A stretch of 58,304 bases of DNA from Chitinophaga pinensis (GTDB lineage: Bacteria > Bacteroidota > Bacteroidia > Chitinophagales > Chitinophagaceae). The notes beneath the pieces are model-generated. The model worked only from the letters and a program-made list of their open reading frames with translations, did not search any database and had not been told where the DNA came from. The DNA is taken from NCBI GenBank assembly GCA_945876095.1, contig CAMCMP010000022.1:1-58304 (forward strand), given 5' to 3'. Position 1 is the first letter of the stretch, and each line of letters starts with the position of its first letter. Shown piece by piece: positions 53,574 through 58,304 of this stretch. The position numbers and the translations under genes were made by a program.

Positions 53574-53805
53574 GCTCATATACCTAACTTTTTATTTTAC
53601 TAAAAAGCAATACGAATTAGATACTAAATCATTTTACAGATTATCTGGTAGTTCCCTCTCGATTCAATTTGATCAAAAGTTTTCACGAATGAGTACTACC
53701 TACTTTGTAAAGGTTAATTAGTCAGATTAATGTTGGAAGGAGAAAATTGGATGAAAGAAACAAGTACAGAAACAGGAAGGAAAATATATTACATAAGCAA
53801 AGAAT
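53574..53805. other. intergenic remainder after repeat copy 2
   Basis: About 230 bases between the repeat and the next gene's stop. An open frame continues from the repeat to 53721 but has no family signature and no credible start; I treat it as non-coding. Confidence 0.5.
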
Positions 53806-54171
53806 TTAGTAAAGTGAAATTCGAAACCACTCAGCTTCAGCACCTATATTTTTATTACCAAGATCAAATTTTTTAACCACGATCCCCCCATCATCATTCA
53901 TATTCTCGATACTAAGACTTACTGTTGGATCTTTTATGGAGGAAGGGTTGCGCACAAATACTTTAAAACTAAGATTGTAGCCTTCAGGAAAAATCAATTC
54001 CTTATGCCATTCAGTAGCATAAAACTCTTTAATAATCGGCACATTAGGCTCCTTTTCATATTGCACAAAAAAATTAGCTAAAAAGCTTATTTCTACCTTT
54101 ATACGATAGGTAGTGAATTTAACTGAATGGCTTCTTGCTTTTTTAAACAACTGTTGAAAATTGAATTTCAT
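53806..54171 (-). CDS. hypothetical protein, beta-rich
   Basis: A 121-residue protein without signal peptide or recognised domain. The sequence alternates strands (VKFTTYRIKVEISFLANFFV, NLSFKVFVRNPSSI, TVSLSIENMNDDGGIVVKKF) and could be a small beta-sandwich. It lies 127 nt downstream of the OmpA-like gene's stop, on the same strand. Function unknown. Confidence 0.6.
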   Translation of the reverse strand: MKFNFQQLFKKARSHSVKFTTYRIKVEISFLANFFVQYEKEPNVPIIKEFYATEWHKELIFPEGYNLSFKVFVRNPSSIKDPTVSLSIENMNDDGGIVVKKFDLGNKNIGAEAEWFRISLY

Positions 54172-54298
54172 AGTTTAGTTTTTTAATCTGTGCTGAGTTA
54201 AAATAATTAAATACCTGCATTAATTTTATAAAATTCATTGAATGGGTTTTCTATTAAATAAATTATCTTTTTTACTTTTATTAATCACTCTTTAACAA

Positions 54299-57073
54299 CT
54301 ATTTTATAATAAATATATAGCTGTATCTATTTTCCACCTGCTTCTTCTTATCCTTATCAGCATCTGAACATTCCATGACCAATTGCTTCTCTCCCACTGG
54401 TATTGATATTATTTCATTCCTACCTTTTTTAGAAAGGTCTATTTTAATTTTATGAGATCTTCTTTCTGATAATGCTTCATTGTAAGCATCGGTACCCAAA
54501 CAATCTGTTGCAGACACAATGATTATTTTAACGCCCCGTAATTTCCTGACTCTCTCTACTAAATCTTTATAGGCTTCATGATCCTCTTTAAAAATTCTCA
54601 CTTTGTCAAACTCATGATGGACTAATAAAAAGTCTTTGGTTACAGTTTGTAAAGAGTCTACTACTGATATAAATGTTCTTTTAGCAGCAGTTACTTTTTC
54701 TACTGTTGGAGGAGCAATGATTGGCTTGGGTGGATTGGGTGTAACAAAGCTAATCAACCCTAAATCCTTGGTATAGCTATTTACATTGCCTGATTGATTA
54801 ACAGAGGTAATGGAGGCTCTATCTTCAGAAGACTTGTCTGGACTATTTCCTTTGTTGTTACCCTGTTGATTTACTCCGTTGTTTACAGAAGAAACATTCT
54901 TATCACCCCCGCCTACTTTATTCTGATTCGCGCCACTATTGTTACCCTGTTGATTTACTCCATTATTTGTAGAAGAAATATTCTTATCATTACCTACTGC
55001 TTTATTCTGATTCTCTCCACTGTTGTTAGTCTTTTGGTTTACTCCGTTATTTACAGAAGAAATATTCTTATCATCCCCACCTACTTTATTCTGATTTAAA
55101 CTGCCACTGTTACCCTGTTGATTTACTCCATTATTTGTAGAAGAAATATTTTTATTATCGACACCTATTTTATTCTGATTTAAACCGCCACTGTTACCCT
55201 GTTGATTTACTCCGTTATTTACAGAAGAAATATTTTTATCATCGCCACCTGTTTTATTCTGATTTGAAACGCCGTTGGTAATCTGTTGATTTAATCCGCT
55301 ATTTGTAGAAGAAATATTTTTATTATCACCACCAACCTTATTAGAATGTATGTTTTGAGACAAATAGTTTTGGTTAATATAATCAGAGGCGGTAATATCA
55401 TGCTTGGATTTATTTCCTTTTCCATCTTCAATCAAAATTTGATAGTTTCTATTAGGTCGTACATTAAAAACATAGCTGCCATCTTCAGCCGTCAACACAC
55501 TATCAATAATAGTTCCAGCCCTTATTCCATCTTCACCTTTGCTTACAATCTTTACAGTAATTCCTGATTTCTTAACTCCATCAATCGTCAATACTCCATT
55601 CACTGAAACCTTTACCTTTTGATAGTTGTAAGAAAAAATATCATCGCTTCCGTAACGATTGGAACTGAAATATCCTTTTTGATCTCTGATACTAAATCCT
55701 AAATCATCTTGTTCGCTATTAATCGGTCTGCCCAAATTTTTTGGAACTGGATAAGGATCATTATCAAAAGAAAATTTCAAAATATCTAGTCCTCCTAATC
55801 CTTCATGACCATTGGAACTAAAGTATAAATCACCTTCATAAAAAGTAGGAAATAATTCATTGCCCGGTGTGTTGATAAATCCACCCACATTAGAAGTTCC
55901 ATCCCATCCACCATCTTCTTTTCTATTGACTACGTAGATGTCTGTGCCGCCAATTCCGCCTGGTTCATCACTCACAAAAAATAAACGACTTCCATCAGCT
56001 GTTACGGCTGGATGAAAATAAGAGTAATTAGGATTGTTAAAGAAAAGTTTAACAGGTGCTGTAAAGCTTTGTCCAATGCGTCTAGTAGTCCATATTTCTA
56101 ACCTTTTTATCCCTTTTGCATTGGTTTGATTTCGGGTAAAAAATGCTTCTCTGCCATCAGCAGTAAAACTGATAGAACCAAAATTATAATCACCCGATAA
56201 GCCAGGTGCAAACAAAGGTGACTCTACAGGAGGAGCAGATTTTAATTTTTGAAAATCAAATTGCTTCTGCAAAGATTTGTTGTCATTTACGGTAGCAGTC
56301 GTTCTATCCGATAGCCCCTTTCCTATTTTCTTTTCTTTCCAATTTCCATACTGTATGCTATCCGTAGTAATTCCTTCTGCCTTTATTTGATAATATAATT
56401 TAGTAAAGGGCAAACCATCCCAACCAAATTCATTGCTACTAGTAAGGCGCTTAGATCGATTGGATTCAAATACAAAACCACTATCAAAAAATACAGCACC
56501 AAACTCGTTATAAGGTGTATTGATACTTAAATAACTTACACTATAATCCAATGAATCTCTATTAAATATTTTTCTATTTATAAAACCCTTTTGTCTATTC
56601 AAATAAAGCTGATAAGTGGTGGTAGTATTATCTGCTGCATTGTCTAAACGCTTTTGATAAGTTGCAATAGCAGATTCATAATTGCCCACTGTGGCATAGA
56701 GTTCAGGTAATTCATTGCCATTCGTTAGTACCAAATTGTCCAGCTTTTCATAAAAATAAATGGCACTATCAAATCGGTTTTGCATTTTATAGCAATAACC
56801 TAACATAGCCAAACTAATACTATCGGGTGGACTTTGTTTTAAATAACGTTTTAGAAAGGGTATCGCATAAGAATATCGTAACTGATTAATTTCAGTTTTA
56901 GCAAGAACTAATAAAGGTTTCAAAGCAGCAGAGAGAGTCTTTACAGAAATCTTTTTAGTAACTGTTGCTTTCTTCGATTGTGCATGCAAGCTAAGTATTG
57001 GTAATAACAATGCTACTACCAAAGTTTTTACCAGTAAAAAAACACTTCTTTTTTTATAGTATATCATAACCAT
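54299..57073 (-). CDS. OmpA-family protein with TPR, PD40 and internal 28-residue repeats
   Basis: A 924-residue cell-envelope protein. Order: signal peptide (to about residue 31, LSLHAQ), TPR-like helices (about 45-160), PD40/WD40-like propeller repeats (about 280-470; SISFTADGREAFFTR, GGTDIYVVNRKEDGGWDG), a Cna-B/CarboxypepD_reg-like domain (about 484-560), six 28-residue Asn/Gln-rich repeats (about 576-743), and an OmpA peptidoglycan-binding domain (about 812-924; VSATDCLGTDAYNEALSERR). The architecture is that of proteins encoded with PorP/SprF in T9SS-related loci; PorP/SprF lies 12 nt upstream. It probably links surface proteins to peptidoglycan. Confidence 0.9.
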   Translation of the reverse strand: MVMIYYKKRSVFLLVKTLVVALLLPILSLHAQSKKATVTKKISVKTLSAALKPLLVLAKTEINQLRYSYAIPFLKRYLKQSPPDSISLAMLGYCYKMQNRFDSAIYFYEKLDNLVLTNGNELPELYATVGNYESAIATYQKRLDNAADNTTTTYQLYLNRQKGFINRKIFNRDSLDYSVSYLSINTPYNEFGAVFFDSGFVFESNRSKRLTSSNEFGWDGLPFTKLYYQIKAEGITTDSIQYGNWKEKKIGKGLSDRTTATVNDNKSLQKQFDFQKLKSAPPVESPLFAPGLSGDYNFGSISFTADGREAFFTRNQTNAKGIKRLEIWTTRRIGQSFTAPVKLFFNNPNYSYFHPAVTADGSRLFFVSDEPGGIGGTDIYVVNRKEDGGWDGTSNVGGFINTPGNELFPTFYEGDLYFSSNGHEGLGGLDILKFSFDNDPYPVPKNLGRPINSEQDDLGFSIRDQKGYFSSNRYGSDDIFSYNYQKVKVSVNGVLTIDGVKKSGITVKIVSKGEDGIRAGTIIDSVLTAEDGSYVFNVRPNRNYQILIEDGKGNKSKHDITASDYINQNYLSQNIHSNKVGGDNKNISSTNSGLNQQITNGVSNQNKTGGDDKNISSVNNGVNQQGNSGGLNQNKIGVDNKNISSTNNGVNQQGNSGSLNQNKVGGDDKNISSVNNGVNQKTNNSGENQNKAVGNDKNISSTNNGVNQQGNNSGANQNKVGGGDKNVSSVNNGVNQQGNNKGNSPDKSSEDRASITSVNQSGNVNSYTKDLGLISFVTPNPPKPIIAPPTVEKVTAAKRTFISVVDSLQTVTKDFLLVHHEFDKVRIFKEDHEAYKDLVERVRKLRGVKIIIVSATDCLGTDAYNEALSERRSHKIKIDLSKKGRNEIISIPVGEKQLVMECSDADKDKKKQVENRYSYIFIIK
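54845..55348 (-). repeat. 84-nt in-frame coding repeat, six units
   Basis: Inside the OmpA-like gene. The motif starting TTTACAG or TTTGTAG on the plus strand recurs at 54882, 54966, 55050, 55134, 55218 and 55302, exactly 84 nt apart. Each unit encodes about 28 residues of the form NQNKxGGDxKNISSxNNGVN plus a variable Gly/Asn tail. The residue after ISS alternates Thr, Val, Thr, Val, Thr, Val along the protein, so the array probably grew by duplicating pairs of units. Confidence 0.92.
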
Positions 57074-57085
57074 TCGTTGGTGTAC

Positions 57086-58021
57086 TTAAAAGTATCTGGT
57101 TGATTGAATATTTGTTTTGTCTTTACTAAATTCATATCGGATCATCACTTCATGCGTACCTAAATTATATGGATTTAAATTGGAAATGGTGTAGTCATAG
57201 CTGTAACCAAAACGCAACTTTTCATTGAGTTGATATTCTAGCATACCCATTATCGCATCACCTGTTCTGTAAGAAAATCCAATCGCTATTCTATCTTGTA
57301 ACCAAAGATTACTGTTAAAGTCGAACTGAATAGGTGCACCACTGACTGACTTCATTAGCACTGAAGGTTTCAGATTCAGGTCGTCACTAATTTTGAGTAC
57401 TGTTCCCATCGTTGCAAAAAAATGAAGATTGCTGACTTTAGATTTTACTTCTGCTTGTTGGTCGGAATTTAATTTGGTTTGAAGCAGTGAAGGCACCGAA
57501 GCACCCACATAAAATTTGTCCGTCATATAATAAATACCAGCTCCTGCTGCAGGTAAAAATCCACTTACATTTTGATAATACGCAGGGTCATTTGGACGAA
57601 TAGTAAATAGTTGAGAATAATTAGCTCGGTAATTAAGTAGTCCAACTCGAATACCCATTGCAAGTATTCCGTTATTAGACACGGGTACTCTGTAGGCATA
57701 ATTTAATTGAGCGCCCGTTGTTCTTTCCACACCCAATCGGTCATCTAGCAGCTGAATGCCTATTCCAATTTTGTCATTATTCATGGGCATATCTAGCGAT
57801 ATCGAACTGGTTTGAGGAGCACCACGAATACCCATCCACTGCTTACGAAATAAACTGGTAAGACTCGGCACTGATCTGCTACCCGCATAAGCAGGATTAA
57901 CATTGAGCATGTTAAACATATATTGTGAATACATAGGTTCTGTCTGAGCAATCACTTTACTGAAGCTTAATAAAAACAGCATGCTAAGTAGTACGCCTAT
58001 ATTTATCTTTCGCATTTCCAT
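57086..58021 (-). CDS. PorP/SprF family type IX secretion outer-membrane protein
   Basis: A 311-residue outer-membrane protein with a signal peptide (ending about VIAQ, residue 26) and the PorP/SprF start TEPMYSQYMFNMLNVNPAYAGSR (split here: EPMYSQYMFNML, NPAYAGS). Alternating beta strands follow, with MGIRVGLLNYRANYSQLF and LRFGYSYDYTISNL. Family members partner specific T9SS type B cargo proteins for surface display. The gene order cargo C-terminus, PorP/SprF, OmpA is characteristic. Confidence 0.94.
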   Translation of the reverse strand: MEMRKINIGVLLSMLFLLSFSKVIAQTEPMYSQYMFNMLNVNPAYAGSRSVPSLTSLFRKQWMGIRGAPQTSSISLDMPMNNDKIGIGIQLLDDRLGVERTTGAQLNYAYRVPVSNNGILAMGIRVGLLNYRANYSQLFTIRPNDPAYYQNVSGFLPAAGAGIYYMTDKFYVGASVPSLLQTKLNSDQQAEVKSKVSNLHFFATMGTVLKISDDLNLKPSVLMKSVSGAPIQFDFNSNLWLQDRIAIGFSYRTGDAIMGMLEYQLNEKLRFGYSYDYTISNLNPYNLGTHEVMIRYEFSKDKTNIQSTRYF

Positions 58022-58049
58022 ATTCCTATTTTTTTTCGCTGATTTTTAA

Positions 58050-58304
58050 TTAACGTTTTAAGTTTAAAAATCCTGCGAAATTGCTTACCTTCTTGGTGAA
58101 TTTTTCAGTAGCATTAATAATATAATAATAAGTGCCTTCTGGAAGTTCTTGTCCTAAGAAATTACCTTTTCCTTTTCCTCTCCAATCATTTTGATAATCT
58201 GCATTCATATATACTACATTACCCCATCTGTTATAAACGGCCAATGAAATAGTGGTGGAGCTTGGGTGTATAATTTCAAAATAATCATTGAATCCATCTC
58301 CATT
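58050..58304 (-). CDS. T9SS type B sorting domain protein, C-terminal end only
   Basis: The last 84 residues of a larger secreted protein whose start lies beyond the window. They form the gliding-motility-associated C-terminal (CHU_C, T9SS type B) domain: NGDGFNDYFEI at the edge, LAVYNRWGNVVY, WRGKGKGNFLGQELPEGTYYY and the basic end FAGFLNLKR. This domain directs export by the type IX system. Its likely partner is the PorP/SprF protein encoded 28 nt downstream. Confidence 0.93.
   Translation of the reverse strand, partial: NGDGFNDYFEIIHPSSTTISLAVYNRWGNVVYMNADYQNDWRGKGKGNFLGQELPEGTYYYIINATEKFTKKVSNFAGFLNLKR

Noticed and set aside
53503..53721. A 72-codon open frame on the plus strand at the end of repeat copy 2
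   Set aside because: It opens at a TTG inside the repeat, its first half is repeat sequence shared with 13850-13910, and it shows no domain or start context. Treated as part of the repeat, not a gene.
54794..55099. Plus-strand 101-codon frame with repeated hydrophobic motifs
   Set aside because: It is the antisense shadow of the 84-nt coding repeat of the OmpA-like gene.

Overview
The window is from a low-GC (roughly 37-38 %) member of the Bacteroidota, most likely Chitinophagaceae or a close relative. The evidence is an actABCDEF alternative complex III cluster joined to a caa3-type oxidase, PorP/SprF and OmpA proteins next to a type IX secretion (T9SS) type B sorting domain, the futalosine-pathway enzyme MqnC, several secreted Gfo/Idh/MocA oxidoreductases, no Shine-Dalgarno sequences, and TAnnTTTG-type -7 promoter elements. 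I see no rRNA, tRNA, CRISPR array, prophage or complete insertion sequence.

Layout. 1-2105: L-serine dehydratase (cut by the window edge) with a TSUP permease. 2644-4706: M13 metallopeptidase broken by a frameshift. 5164-13291: secreted carbohydrate and phosphodiester functions (a six-hairpin glycosidase-like protein, GDPD, two Gfo/Idh/MocA proteins, ThuA). 13292-13981: non-coding region with copy 1 of a 226-bp structured repeat. 13982-15052: di-heme cytochrome c peroxidase. 15227-17370: trmB, DUF5522, an alkyltransferase-like protein and an S1/OB-like protein. 17398-33760: one 16-kb minus-strand respiratory block, actABCDEF-ctaC-ctaD-ctaB-two ctaE-like-ctaF-SCO1-DUF420. 33999-40618: a DUF6787-PurN fusion, a secreted regulatory-domain protein, a serine hydrolase, a CDP-alcohol phosphatidyltransferase, a UPF1-like helicase and pdxH. 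40648-40995: 41-bp tandem repeat array. 41179-45775: nucleoside/sugar permease plus Gfo/Idh/MocA and TIM-barrel genes. 45814-53237: lipid kinase, Dabb, PhnA, a holin-like membrane protein, a paired M16 peptidase and pseudo-peptidase, and mqnC. 53348-53573: copy 2 of the repeat. 53806-58304: a small unknown, an OmpA/PD40 protein with internal repeats, PorP/SprF, and the C-terminus of a T9SS cargo protein.

How it fits together. Menaquinol, made through MqnC, would be oxidised by ACIII, and electrons passed by its c-type hemes to the CuA/heme-copper oxidase. CtaB, SCO1 and DUF420 serve oxidase assembly. The two Gfo/Idh/MocA loci look like sugar oxidation/isomerisation modules. The final block is an envelope/T9SS module.

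The strongest unexplained signal is the pair of 226-bp elements at 13685-13910 and 53348-53573. Each folds into a long hairpin, and the two copies differ by compensatory base-pair changes. Other items of note are the 41-bp array, the PurN membrane fusion, an EF-hand loop in DUF420, a terminator inside the oxidase cluster, and the 84-nt coding repeat with strict Thr/Val alternation.
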